Assembly (NCBI GenBank): GCA_009667805.1
Contig: CM019068.1
Span: 9,984,182-10,048,181 of the forward strand
DNA length: 64,000 bases
Source of the DNA: Leptobrachium leishanense
Taxonomy: Eukaryota > Chordata > Amphibia > Anura > Megophryidae
Direction: 5' to 3'
Every line of letters starts with the position of its first letter. The stretch's first letter is position 1. Of this stretch, positions 1-10,745 are shown in pieces. The notes under the pieces are model-generated. The model searched no databases. It was not told the origin of the DNA and was given only the letters and a program-made list of their open reading frames with translations. The position numbers and the translations under genes are program-made.

Positions 1-631
1 AAGTAATGCTATCCATCACCCTTAACCAGCCTGGTCAAAATCACCCAGAACTGGGTATCGCTGCGCATGTTGCAGGATTACGCTGCGAATATGCCAGGGA
101 TTTTACATATTTGTGACTGTGCCATGGAATAAAAACAAGTCGTTTCATCGTCTTTACGTTCGCACACATTAAACACGTGACTGCTTGGATAAAGATTAGG
201 AGAACGAGCTTTCACCGTCCAAATGTTTTATATTTCGGGATTATTGGTCGCTGGGGGAATGAATGGGTCTGTCCCCCTTTTAAAGCAGGACAGGTGGGGG
301 TATGGCCAGAGCTTGATAAATATGGGCTCCAGGTCACTGTGCCCGTGTCCCCCCTGTTATGCAGCTGCCACATGCCAGGGAGATGTTATGTAACTGTAAG
401 CAACCGGTGCCCACATTGCATGTATTAACCCCTTACACCCCCTGTAACCAATGAGTGCACACATATTAGTAATGGGTCACCTGCACATTGTGTGCATTGT
501 GTGTGAAGCCATTAGTGATGTTACAGCCCTCACACTGCAATCATTAACCCCTTACACTCAGGTTAGCAGCAGCAGATTCCCAGCCCTCTGCTGGTTGCAG
601 GATGTGAAGCAGCTATAGGTAAAGGTACAGT
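1..631. other. Non-coding flank, no gene seen
   Basis: No gene or known element is recognised. A short motif around TTAACCCCTTACAC occurs twice, near 421-437 and 541-557, each preceded by a similar CACATTGCA-like stretch. This suggests an old tandem duplication of about 120 bp. The 83-codon open frame at 177-428 has no recognisable domain and is probably chance. Confidence 0.5.
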
Positions 632-766
632 ATGTGTGTCTAAATGTATGTGTGTGCAGATGTATGGGTAAGTGTGTGCGTGTGTGTGTGTGTGCAGATG
701 TATGGGTAAGAGTGTGTGTGCGTGTGTGTATGGGTAAGTGTGTGTGTGTGTGCGTGTGTGTATGGG
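632..766. repeat. GT-rich minisatellite, part 1
   Basis: Alternating (GT)n/(GC)n tracts are punctuated by TATGGGTAAG. The same array resumes after each of two MITE-A insertions, so parts 1-3 are one original array. Open frames of His-Thr or Cys-Val repeats across it are composition artefacts. Confidence 0.9.
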
Positions 767-769
767 TTA

Positions 770-1194
770 GGCTAGGGTCAGACTAACGCATTTTTCACGT
801 TGTCCGTGAAAATGTGCGTTCGAAGAATGGACGTATTTTTTCACGGAATACGCAATAGCGGTCATACTATGCGCAGTTTCATCCGTGATTTTGTACGGAT
901 CATCAATAAAACACTTCTTGCATCTGGACGTTATGTTGGCCGGACATAAGCAGCGTCTGATGTCTCCAATTCACGCACACACGCCGCTAGCGGACGCAGC
1001 GCACTCTGTACGTCAGTACTAGTGGTTTAACGTTCTCGAAAAAATGCGTTCATTTTCCACTTGCGTTGCGCAGCCGGACTTTTGTGCGACCGTACTTCGT
1101 ATATTGGCCGTCATTGCCCGTCATTTGCTGCTAGCACGGCCGTGATTAAGTGCGCCAGAACGCGCGTTCGCACTGCCTCAGTCTGACCCTAGCC
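770..1194 (+). mobile_element. MITE-A copy 1 (425 bp, Harbinger-like)
   Basis: Terminal inverted repeats begin GGCTAGGGTCAGACT and end with the reverse complement. The interior is CpG-rich and has no transposase. Four copies of about 426 bp occur in the window. Trinucleotide target duplications at copy 3 (TGA) and copy 4 (TAA) point to a PIF/Harbinger-type mechanism, by established knowledge of that superfamily. Here the flanks are TTA on the left and TAA on the right, not an exact duplication. Internally this copy matches copy 4 (23855-24280) better than its neighbour copy 2. High similarity among copies implies recent mobility. Confidence 0.85.
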
Positions 1195-1197
1195 TAA

Positions 1198-1300
1198 GAG
1201 AGTGTGTGTGTGTGTGTTTGTGTATGTGTGTGTGTGCGTGTGTGTATGGGTAAGAGAGTGTGTGTGCGTGTGTGTATGGGTAAGTGTGTGTGTGTATGGG
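1198..1300. repeat. GT-rich minisatellite, part 2
   Basis: Continuation of the array at 632-766, between MITE-A copies 1 and 2, with the same TATGGGTAAG punctuation. Confidence 0.88.
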
Positions 1301-1303
1301 TTA

Positions 1304-1729
1304 GGCTAGGGTCAGACTAACGCATTTTTCACGTTGTCCGTGAAAAAGTGCGTTCGAACGAATGGACGTATTTTTTCACGGAATACGCAATAGCGGTCAT
1401 ACGATGCGCAGTTTCATCCGTGATTTTGTACGGATCATCAATAAAACACTTTTTGGGTCTGGACGTTATGTTGGCCGGACATTAGCAGCGTCTGACGTCT
1501 CCTAATCACGCACACACGCCGCTAGCGGACGCAGCGCACTCTGTACGTCAGTACTAGTGGTTTCACGTTCTCGAAAAAATGCGTTTGTTTGCCGCTTGCG
1601 TTGCGCGGCCGCACTTTTGTGCGACCGTACTTCGTATATTGGCCGTCATTGCCCGGCATCTGCTGCTAGCACGGCCGTGATTAAGTGCGGCTGCACGCGC
1701 GTTCGTACTGCCTCAGTCTGACCCTAGCC
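1304..1729 (+). mobile_element. MITE-A copy 2 (426 bp)
   Basis: Same terminal inverted repeats and length as copy 1, with the same TTA/TAA flanks in the same repeat context. Diagnostic interior positions (for example the base run after TGTCCGTGAAAA, and TTTGCCGC near the centre) match copy 3 at 5736 rather than copy 1. This copy is therefore a second subfamily sitting in what looks like the same insertion site. Confidence 0.85.
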
Positions 1730-1732
1730 TAA

Positions 1733-2326
1733 GAGAGTGTGTGTGTGTGCGTGTGTGTATGGGTAAGTGTGTGTGTGTGCGTGTGTGTATGGGTAAGTGT
1801 GTGTGCGTGTGTGTATGGGTAAGAGAGTGTGTGTGTGTGTGCGTGTGTATGGGTAAGTGTGTGTGTGTGCGTGTGTATGGGTAAGAGAGTGTGTGTGTGC
1901 GCGCGTGTGTGTATGGGTAAGTGTGTGCGTGTGTGTATGGGTAAGTGTGTGTGCGTGTGTGTATGGGTAAGAGAGTGTGTGTGTGCGCGTGTGTGTATGG
2001 GTAAGTGTGTGTGTGCGCGTGTGTGTATGGGTAAGTGTGTGTGTGTGCGTGTGTGTATGGGTAAGTGTGTGTGTGTATGGGTAAGAGAGTGTGTGTGTGT
2101 GTGTGCGTGTATGGGTAAGTGTGTGTATGGGTAAGTGTGTGTGTGTGTGTGTTTGTGTGCGCGTGTGTGTATGGGTAAGTGTGTGTGTGTGCGCGCGTGT
2201 GTGTATGGGTAAGTGCGTGTGTGTGTGTGTGTGTGTGTATGGGTAAGTGTGTGTGTGTGTGTGTGTGTATGGGTAAGTAAGTGTGTGTGTGTGTGCGCGC
2301 GTGTGTGTATGGGTAAGAGTGTGTTT
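1733..2326. repeat. GT-rich minisatellite, part 3
   Basis: About 590 bp of GT/GC alternation with a TATGGGTAAG or TATGGGTAAGAGAG box every 20-50 bp. The 215- and 233-codon His/Thr minus-strand frames and the plus-strand Cys/Val frame are artefacts of the dinucleotide composition. Alternating purine-pyrimidine tracts such as these can adopt Z-DNA (general knowledge). Confidence 0.9.
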
Positions 2327-2608
2327 ATTTGAGGTGTGAGCATAAAAAAGAAAAGAGTGACACGGCTTTGTAACAAGACCTATGCGCACATTGACCATGA
2401 GTAACAGCCCAGAAATCTCATGCACAGCTCCTAAGTCACGTAGTCTCCTTTATCTGGAAAAATGCTTTGTATTAACTCCATAATGGCCATTGTTTTGGCT
2501 GAAAAAATATATATATGAATCAAAACGAAAGTAAACTGCGCTGATGGGCTGACGCTGCTAGATTGTTGCTACATGAAGCGGATAAATCACGACTTAGTAA
2601 CATACAAA

Positions 2609-3200
2609 CACCGTGTTTCCCAAAAAACACACTAGGTCTTATTTTCAGGGTAGTTCTTATTTTTTTTTGGCAGTGTACGTCTGGTATCACTCCACCAGTG
2701 ACAGGAGCCGGCGCTAGAGGAAGCATCGGCTAAGGCTGCGGTCACACAAGTGCACTGAGCGCGTCCCTGCATCCATTGCAGCTTTGTGAAGGCTGGACGG
2801 GAGGGCTACACAGTGTAGCGTGTGCACAAATTGTACGCGCTGCCACCGTACGTGATTTCAGCCTGTCAAAAAGCTACGACGGACGCAGACAAGGCTACAA
2901 AGCGCAATCCTCCATAGGTGGATTGTGCTTTTTAGTGCTAAGCGGCCGCACTGACTGCGCTCAGCAAGGTGGCCACACGGGCATCAGAGTGGAAGGATGT
3001 CCTCTACTCTCAAGGACATTCCTTGTGCTCAAAGAACGCACCCTTATACAGCTCTGCTCCCTCCTCTGCCACCTCGTTTCCCCTGGCGCTGGCATTACCA
3101 ATTCTCGCCCGCAGCTTTTCAAGTTGCCCTATTACTAGGTCTTATATTTTAGCAGTTATCAAATAAACACACTCGGTCTTATTTTCAGGGAAACAGGGTG
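2609..3200. mobile_element. Non-autonomous DNA element with 13-bp TIRs
   Basis: CACCGTGTTTCCC at 2609-2621 is the near reverse complement of GGGAAACAGGGTG at 3188-3200. Next to each terminus lies GGTCTTATTTTCAGGG or a close variant. Such TIRs resemble widespread vertebrate MITEs with AAATAAGAC-type ends (from memory, not checked). No convincing target duplication was found. The interior holds a GCGGTCACACAAGTGCACTG stretch near 2739, reminiscent of Harbinger-type ends, perhaps a second nested element. The 120-codon frame inside is not recognised. Confidence 0.6.
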
Positions 3201-3890
3201 TGTGATTATGGTAAGAAATCCTCTAGAGCAGCAATTTGTAAGTCGCCACATAAACAGAGCGCAACTACACAGGAACGGCGTTTTCCCAGATAAAGGAGAC
3301 TGCGTGGCTTTGGAGCTTCGGGTAATATTTCTGCTCTGGCTATTGGTCCATTTATTCCATTGGTTTATAGTTACTGCTTTACGTTGAGCGCTGCTACTCC
3401 TGCTGTGGGGATTATTGGATCTGTCCGTGTTAATTAGCCTTTATCTTTTTCTCTCCCCTTGCTCTGTGGATGTTACTTTTCTCTTACAATATAACTATCA
3501 CTGGTGTTGAGACCGGAGCAGTGTGCCACCCCGGTTGCTATGTGTCTTGTGTTTATGGTTTTTAACCCTTCGTTCACCTGTGTATCAGTGCAATTTTATT
3601 CAATCGATAAAGGTTATGTTTTAGCTCAGCGCTCCTGGGTCTTGTTAGAAAGACGTGTCGCTCGTTTCATGTTTCAGGTTTAATCCTTTGTTTGTAGGAG
3701 CGGCGGCTCACCTCATTGTTTCGTCTGTTTGGGGTTATTATTCAGTATATCCACCTCTGGTGGATTTTGTTTACATTATATGAGGTGTGTGTGTAAACAT
3801 TTGTTTGGTGGATCATTGTGGACGTAATTATTACCGTACATTAATTTATAATCGGGGAAAAGAAATGCCTACAGGAACTCTTTGGATATT
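3201..3890. other. Unrecognised sequence
   Basis: No gene, array or element was identified. The sequence is moderately T-rich with no convincing splice or coding signal. Confidence 0.5.
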
Positions 3891-4616
3891 GCTGGCTCCT
3901 GGCGAGTCTGACCTGTCTCCTGGCGAGTCTGGCCTGGCTCCTGGCGAGTCTGACCTGTCTCCTGGCGTGTCTGGCCTGGCTCCTGGCGAGTCTGACCTGT
4001 CTCCCGGCGTGTCTGGCCTGGCTCCTGGCGTGTCTGCCCTGTCTCCTGGCAAGTCTGGCCTGTCTCCTGGCGTGTCTGGCCTGTCTCCTGGCGAGTCTGG
4101 CGTCTGGCTCCTGGCGTGTCTGGCCTGTCTCCTGGCGAGTCTGGCCTGGCTCCTGACGTGTCTGGCCTGGCTCCTGGCGAGTCTGGCCTGGCTCCTGGCG
4201 TGTCTGGCCTGTCTCCTGGCGAGTCTGGCCTGGCTCCTGGCGTGTCTGGCCTGTCTCCTGGCGAGTCTGGCCTGGCTCCTGGCGAGTCTGGCCTGGCTCC
4301 TGGCGTGTCTGGCCTGTCTCCTGGCGTGTCTGGCCTGTCTCCTGGCGAGTCTGGCCTGGCTCCTGGCGAGTCTGGCCTGGCTCCTGGCGTGTCTGGCCTT
4401 TCTCCTGGCGAGTCTGGCCTGTCTCCTGGCGAGTCTAGTCTGGCTCCTGGCGAGTCTGGCCTGGCTCCTGGCGTGTCTGTCCTGTCTCCTGGCGAGTCTG
4501 GCCTGTCTCCTGGCGAGTCTGGCCTTGCCCCTGGCGAGTCTGGCCTGTCTCCTGGCGAGTCTGGCCTGGCTCCTGGCGTGTCTGGCCTGGCTCCTGGCGT
4601 GTCTGGCCTGGCTCCT
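3891..4616. repeat. 21-bp minisatellite, about 35 units
   Basis: Tandem units of the form CTGGCCTGGCTCCTGGCGAGT, with three common variant positions (GGC/GAC, GGC/GTC, GAG/GTG). Because 21 is a multiple of 3 and the unit lacks stops, several frames stay open on both strands (169-291 codons, Leu/Ala/Ser/Pro/Gly-rich). No start context, splice signal or non-repeat domain supports a gene. Confidence 0.93.
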
Positions 4617-5426
4617 CGATTCTGAACACATTTGTAGTAATGGCAGCGGGTGGACACATTGATCGCAGCTCTGTGGGGGGCATTGCAGAGTCTGGAGGTC
4701 CATTTCATGCAGAGGCGCGTGGGAGCGTGGCCCTTATTTTATGTTGCGCACAAATATCACATTTATTATTTACAAACCTCACAAAGTGCTGATTTCCGAG
4801 TCCCTCATCATGAACTGAACAAGGAAAACCAAAACAACGTCACTAGGAACCTAAACGATGGAAAGCCGGAGCAATTAACCCGAGTGGGCTCGCTCGCCTG
4901 GGCACGCCTATGGTAAGGGATCATCTCGACACTAACTGCCATTTAGTTAATATACCCCTAAAACCCCTCTACCTCCTGACATGAGACAGGACAGAGATTT
5001 CATTGTAACCTTTTCATTAGTTTTGTTTTTTTCAGTGATTTGGTGAATTTTTTATCCATAATTTAGAAGAATAAAATCTGTTTGGAAACGGCTGCTCTTG
5101 TTTCACATTCAGAAGGGGGGGGCGGGGGGGGCTCGAAAACTGACATTGAGTTGCGATAAATCAGAACATCTGGCATCATAATCTGGCATTTCGTGGCGAT
5201 CAGCGCCAAGGAATTCAGAGGGATCGCTCCTTATAAAGCTATTTCCTTCATTTTAAACACGTCCAGTGGCGGAAGCTTCGAATAATGTGAAACAATGTAT
5301 ACATTTCAACACAACAGGAACAGAAAAGACAAACAAACCCCCAAAAATGATCCAAAATGCACAAAATAGATGAAAGTGAGCAAACATGGCTTCCAGGGAC
5401 TGAGCATTAATACTCACAAACACAAT
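4617..5426. other. Unrecognised sequence with a G-rich tract
   Basis: No gene is seen. A run of G7, C, G8 at about 5114-5131 is a possible quadruplex former. The rest is ordinary AT-rich intergenic sequence. Confidence 0.45.
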
Positions 5427-6727
5427 CAGGGTTATTCAAAGAGAATCGAAAAGTCAGCGCACGTTCGGTAATTTTTCGTTCTCTTAAATTTGGTGCGATT
5501 TGGCGATCCCATTTCGGCGACCCTGTGGTGTATTCAGCAAGCACCACAGGGCTGTCGTAGTGCAGGGAAAAGCCGCCGCAAAGCTGCCGAACACTCACTG
5601 CAAAACCCTGGCGAATGCACACCCCACTGAACACGTCGGAGAAACCCGAGCAGGAGCCGATCACAGCGCAGAGCAGCCGCCGGAAAAACCCGACACCGCA
5701 GATGAATGGAGTGAGAAAAAAAACAGTACGCTTGAGGCTAGGGTCAGACTAACGCATTTTTCACGTTGTCCGTGAAAAAGTGCGTTCGAACGAATGGACG
5801 TATTTTTTCACGGAATACGCAATAGCGGTCATACGATGCGCATTTTCGTCCGTGATTTTGTACGGATCATCAATAAAACACTTTTTGCGTCTGGACGTTA
5901 TGTTGGCCGGACATTAGCAGCTTCTGACGTCTCCTAATCACGCACACACGCCGCTAGCGGCCGCAGCGCACTCTGTACGTCAGTACTAGTGGTTTCACGT
6001 TCTCAAAAAAATGCGTTTGTTTGCCGCTTGCGTTGCGCGGCCGCACTTTTGTGCGACCGTACTTCGTATATTGGCCGTCATTGCCCGGCATCTGCTGCTA
6101 GCACGGCCGTGATTAAGTGCGACTGCACGCTCGTTCGCACTGCCTCAGTCTGACCCTAGCCTGAATGTTTGAAAAGTGAAACTCTGTTTGCAAAGAAACT
6201 ACTGAGCGAAAATGTCTGAAATTTACATATAAAATCCAATGAATGACAATAAAAAGGGCTGTTACAGAAAAAAGAAAAAACGCTTTTAAAAAAATATTTT
6301 CCCCCAAAAAATCCAGAAAAATGCCTAAAAGATCCTAAAAAATCTATAAATAAAGAGACTCTTTACTACAGAATATTATAATAAACGGTTTATTAGATAT
6401 TGAATTAAAACGGGAGTATTTTTAACATTGAAGCCTATGGGATTCGCCTGAATTAATCTGCCGAATGAAACCACCGAACAGCAGGGCAATTCGGCAACTT
6501 TTCACTGCTGGTTTGTGTTCTCTGAATAGATGAAGCATTGCTTCTCTATGGGGATTCACTGCCCTCGAACAGACACCGAACAGGCACTGTATGTGCAGGC
6601 AATTCGCCAACATTTGTCAAACTGCCTGCTCTCTGAATAGCCGAATGGCCAATAAAGGTAACCGGACGCTGAATTTCACTGTTCTGTTTCCTTTCGGCGA
6701 CAATTTGAATCTCTTTGAATAACCCTG
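5427..6727 (+). mobile_element. Family B element, copy a
   Basis: Termini are CAGGGTTATTCAAAGAGA on the left and its reverse complement on the right (ending AATAACCCTG). The flanks are AAT on both sides, a possible 3-bp target duplication. The interior shares blocks with copies b (9190-10548), c (18436-19320), d (32411-33313), e (38209-39419) and g (54675-55567). These blocks include CACCGCAGGGTCC-like sequence near the left end, an AT-rich middle with GGGCTGTTACAGAAAAAA, and a right block with CTGCCTGCTCTCTGAATAG. There is no transposase. The superfamily is not established: a 3-bp duplication that is not TWA is unusual for Harbinger. A MITE-A lies inside at 5736-6161. Confidence 0.75.
5736..6161 (+). 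mobile_element. MITE-A copy 3, nested in family B copy a
   Basis: 426 bp with GGCTAGGGTCAGACT inverted termini and a perfect TGA target duplication (5733-5735 and 6162-6164). The empty site can be inferred from the related sequence in family B copy b, whose reverse complement reads GTACGCTTGAAAGTTTAAA. The insertion is therefore younger than the host copy. Confidence 0.88.
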
Positions 6728-6797
6728 AATGTTACTCCCGGGACAAACCCCACATTAACCCAGTAAGTGCCAGCATGACCCCCACATGCAAACCATA

Positions 6798-8465
6798 GAA
6801 ACACCCGGACCTGGGTCCCTGGAAAACACCCTGATCTGGGTCCCGAGAAAAACCCTGACCTGGGCCCCAAGAAACACCCTGACCTGGGGCCCCGAGAAAC
6901 ACCCTGACCTGGCGCCCCGAGAAACACCCTGACCTGGGCCCCCGAGAAACACCCTGACCTGGGCCCCCGAGAAACACCCTGACCTGGGCCCCTGAGAAAC
7001 ACCCTGACCTGGGCCCCCGAGAAACACCCTGACCTGGGACCCCTGAGAAACACCCTGACCTGGACCCCTGAGAAACACCCTGACCTGGACCCCTGAGAAA
7101 CACCCTGACCTGGACCCCTGAGAAACACCCTGACCTGGACCCCTGAGAAACACCCTGACCTGGACCCCTGAGAAACACCCTGACATGGACCCCTGAGAAA
7201 CACCCTGATCTGGGGCCCTGAGAAAAACCCTGACCTGGGGCCCCGAGAAACACCCTGACCTGGGGCCCCGAGAAACACCCTGACCTGGGCCCCCGAGAAA
7301 CACCCTGATCTGGGTCCCGAGAAAAACCCTGACCTGGGGCCCCGAGAAACACCCTGACCTGGACCCCTGAGAAACACCCTGACCTGGGGCCCCGAGAAAC
7401 ACCCTGACCTGGGCCCCCGAGAAACACCCTGACCTGGGCCCCTGAGAAACACCCTGACCTGGGCCCCCGAGAAACACCCTGACCTGGGACCCCTGAGAAA
7501 CACCCTGACCTGGACCCCTGAGAAACACCCTGACCTGGACCCCTGAGAAACACCCTGACCTGGGGCCCCGAGAAACACCCTGACCTGGACCCCTGAGAAA
7601 CACCCTGACCTGGGGCCCCGAGAAACACCCTGACCTGGGCCCCCGAGAAACACCCTGACCTGGGCCCCTGAGAAACACCCTGACCTGGGGCCCCGAGAAA
7701 CACCCTGACCTGGACCCCTGAGAAACACCCTGACCTGGGGCCCCGAGAAACACCCTGACCTGGACCCCTGAGAAACACCCTGACCTGGACCCCTGAGAAA
7801 CACCCTGACCTGGGGCCCCCGAGAAACACCCTGACCTGGGCCCCTGAGAAACACCCTGACCTGGGGCCCCGAGAAACACCCTGACCTGGACCCCTGAGAA
7901 ACACCCTGACCTGGGCCCCCGAGAAACACCCTGACCTGGGCCCCGAGAAACACCCTGACCTGGGGCCCCGAGAAACACCCTGACCTGGGGCCCCCGAGAA
8001 ACACCCTGACCTGGGCCCCTGAGAAACACCCTGACCTGGGGCCCCGAGAAACACCCTGACCTGGACCCCTGAGAAACACCCTGACCTGGGCCCCGAGAAA
8101 CACCCTGACCTGGACCCCTGAGAAACACCCTGACCTGGACCCCTGAGAAACACCCTGACCTGGGCCCCTGAGAAACACCCTGACCTGGGGCCCCGAGAAA
8201 CACCCTGACCTGGACCCCTGAGAAACACCCTGACCTGGGCCCCCGAGAAACACCCTGACCTGGGGCCCCCGAGAAACACCCTGACCTGGGGCCCCGAGAA
8301 ACACCCTGACCTGGACCCCTGAGAAACACCCTGACCTGGGGCCCCGAGAAACAGTTGAACCTGAAGAAACACCAGAACCTGGGACCCTGAGAAACAGAAG
8401 AATCCTGACACCCGAGGAACACTCGAATCAGGGTGCCAGAGAATCACCTGAACCTGAGTTCCTAA
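6798..8465. repeat. 25-bp minisatellite, about 60 units
   Basis: Units of 24-26 bp read GAGAAACACCCTGACCTGG followed by GGCCCC, GCCCCC or ACCCCT. Variants are interspersed, and units degenerate after about 8350. Three overlapping minus-strand frames of 542-614 codons (Gly/Gln/Val/Ser-rich) result from a stop-free unit read in three phases. They are not considered genes: all three phases are equally open, and protein identity is fully explained by the repeat. Confidence 0.93.
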
Positions 8466-9189
8466 AAACAACAGCCCCCCCCCCCGCAAAGCTGCTTCCC
8501 ATAAGATGAATGGGAGTCGCTCCCCAGAAATCGCTACGGCCAGGCCATGTATTGTCCCCAACGACAGACCAGCCATTGTTTTCCGGAGAATGCTCTCCTA
8601 GAATCTGAACTGAGAGGTCATTAAAGACTTGCAAAGCCCGGCGTGTCTTCATCCCACTCCAGAACATTCTTTCAGGTCTGAGGACATTTCTGTCTTTATC
8701 TCTGAGTCTCACAGACTCGGCAAAAAAACGTGAAAGGAGGAGAAGAAAAAGAAAGTAGCGAAATCGCCGGCTATAAAATACCCTCTAAAAATATCCCATT
8801 TTTACACCCTAGCACCAACACCGCGTCTTAATTTACCATGTAACCTTAACCCTAAATGTACTGTGACCCACAATAGCCTTGGGATTACGGTTACATGTCA
8901 GGGACAGGCTATAGAAGGCCAAGAAGAGGAGATCATCACCAGCGAGACTCAGACAACTCCCAAAACACCATAAAAAGACGCCTGATCGTGGAGACATAAG
9001 CGGCAAAGGGCGAGTATTGCTGAATGTGCCTGATCCATCACTCGAATGATCGTGGCTGAGGCGACCCGCAAACACGATATCGATTTTACATGAAAGAGAG
9101 AGAAAGGCTGATTAACCAAAAATATACATTTATATATCGAGACTTTCCTCCCATAAAGCCATAAGTTTAACAGTGAGTTTCCCCGTATG
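8466..9189. other. Unrecognised sequence with a poly-C run
   Basis: A C12 run lies near 8475. No gene or known element is recognised. Minus-strand frames of 80-94 codons have no domain that I can identify. Confidence 0.45.
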
Positions 9190-10548
9190 GTGACATTTCG
9201 GGGCCATTCGGCTATTCAGAAAGCAGGCAACTTTTGGTGAACTGCCAGCACGTACAGTGCCTGTTCGGCGGCAGTGAAATACGGCGCCTGTTCGGCGGCA
9301 GTGACATACAGTGCCTGTTCGGCGACAGTGAAATATGGCGCCTGTTCGGCGGCAGTGAAATACAGTGCCTGTTTGGCGGCAGTGAAATACGGCACCTGTT
9401 CGGCGGCAGTGAAATACGGTGCCTCTTTGGCGGCAGTGAAATACGGCGCCTGTTCAGCGGCAGTGAAATACGGCGCCTGTTCGGCGGCAGTGAAATACGG
9501 TGCCTGTTTGGCGGCAGTGAAATACGGCGCCTGTTCAGTAGCAGTGAAATACGGCGCCTGTTCGACGGCAGTGAAATACAGTGCCTGTTCGTCGGCAGTG
9601 AAATATGGCGCCTGTTCGGCGGCAGTGAAATATGGTGCTGTTCAGCGGCAGTGAAATATGGTGCTGTTCAGCGGCAGTGAAATACGGTGCCTGTTCGGCG
9701 GCAGTGAAATCCAGTGCCTGTTCGGCGGCAGTGAAATATGGCGCCTGTTCGGCGGCAGTGAAATATGGTGCTGTTCAGCGGCAGTGAAATACGGTGCTGT
9801 TCGGCGGCAGTGAAATACAGTGCTGTTCGGCGGCAGTGAAATCCCCCATAGAGAAGCAATGGTTAATCTATTCACATTGAACAGCAGAGAAATGTCAGTG
9901 AAATGCCCTGATGTTCAGTGGTTTCATTCGACAGGTTTAATCAGACGAATCCCATAGGTTTCAATGCTAAAAATATTCCCGTTTTAATTCAATATCTAAT
10001 AAACCGTTTATTATTTTATTCTGCAGCAAACAGTCTCTTCATTTATTGTGGGGTTTTTTTTAGGATCTTTTAGGCATTTTTCGGGATTTTTCTGGCACTT
10101 TTAAAAAAACAATTTAAATCGTTTTTTCTTTTTTCTGTAACAGCCCTTTTTATAATCATTCATAACATCTTACATGTAAATTCCAGGCATTTTTTTGATC
10201 TGTAGTTTTTTTGCAAACAGTGTTTAAATTTTTAAACTTTCAAGCGTACAGTTTTTTGTTTTTTTTCACCCTGTTCGTCTGCTTGTTGGCTTTTTCTGGC
10301 GGCTGCTCTGCACTGTGATCGTCAGCTCCTCCGATTTGTCCGGCGTGTTTTTTGTGGCAGTTTCTGCGGGTCTTCGGTGAGTGTTTGGTGGGTTTACGGC
10401 GAGTTTTCCCTGCACTACAAGGACCCTGCGGTGCTTGCTGAATACACCGCAGGATCGGCGAACTAGAATTGCCGAATCGCCCTGAAGTGCAGGGAACAAA
10501 AGGTCACTGAACCTGCAATGACATTTTGAATCTCTCTGACTAACCTCA
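9190..10548 (-). mobile_element. Family B element, copy b, reverse orientation
   Basis: Reading on the minus strand, the blocks of copies d and g appear in the same order. The plus-strand right terminus GAATCTCTCTGACTAACC is a diverged family B end. The plus-strand left end begins around GGTGACATTTCGGGGCCATT, inside the expected terminal block, so that terminus is lost or unrecognisable. The internal tandem unit has expanded to about 22 copies at 9254-9845. Confidence 0.7.
9254..9845. repeat. 26/27-bp minisatellite inside family B copy b, about 22 units
   Basis: The unit resembles GGCGGCAGTGAAATACGG followed by TGCCTGTTC, with a 26-bp variant lacking one C. The same unit is present about 8 times in copy c (18450-18680), 3 times in copy g (about 55350-55435), and once or twice in copies a, d and e. 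The array therefore grew inside the transposon. The 126- and 148-codon frames are artefacts. Confidence 0.92.
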
Positions 10549-10667
10549 CAATGTTTATAGAAACGTTTCAGTCTGATTCCCTCTATTTTTCTATTTTTCT
10601 GCTTGAAAATCTATCAACACTTTTAGCATTTGTAATTGTTTCTGGAAATCGTCACTATTATCACTAT

Positions 10668-10745
10668 TGTTATTAATATACTTTATATAGCACCAACATA
10701 TTCCGCGGCGCTGAACAGTGCGTACAGTGTAGACAGCTACAATAT
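10668..10745 (-). repeat. R3: amphibian-type dispersed 3'-tail repeat
   Basis: Contains TATATAGCACCAACATATTC followed by CGCGGCGCTGAACAG. This is the complement of the right part of the repeat at 62455-62600 (AGCGCTGCGGGGAGTGTTGG). Such tails are abundant in frog genomes (from memory), probably as the 3' end of a non-LTR retroelement. Confidence 0.55.

Noticed and set aside
1724..2425. His-Thr repeat proteins on the minus strand
   Set aside because: Pure consequence of GT dinucleotide runs.
3787..4708. Leu/Ala/Ser-rich membrane-like frame and Arg/Pro-rich frames opposite
   Set aside because: 21-bp array open in several frames on both strands; the hydrophobic look is fixed by the unit.
5114..5131. 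G-quadruplex regulatory element
   Set aside because: Two G runs interrupted by one C; no promoter or gene nearby to give it meaning.
5419..6735. 8-bp hAT-type target duplication around family B copy a
   Set aside because: The flanking 8-mers do not match; only the inner AAT trinucleotide agrees.
6676..8576. Three overlapping minus-strand frames of 542-614 codons, Gly/Gln/Val-rich, collagen-like in look
   Set aside because: All lie in the 25-bp array, and all three phases are open because the unit has no stop. There is no start context or non-repeat domain.
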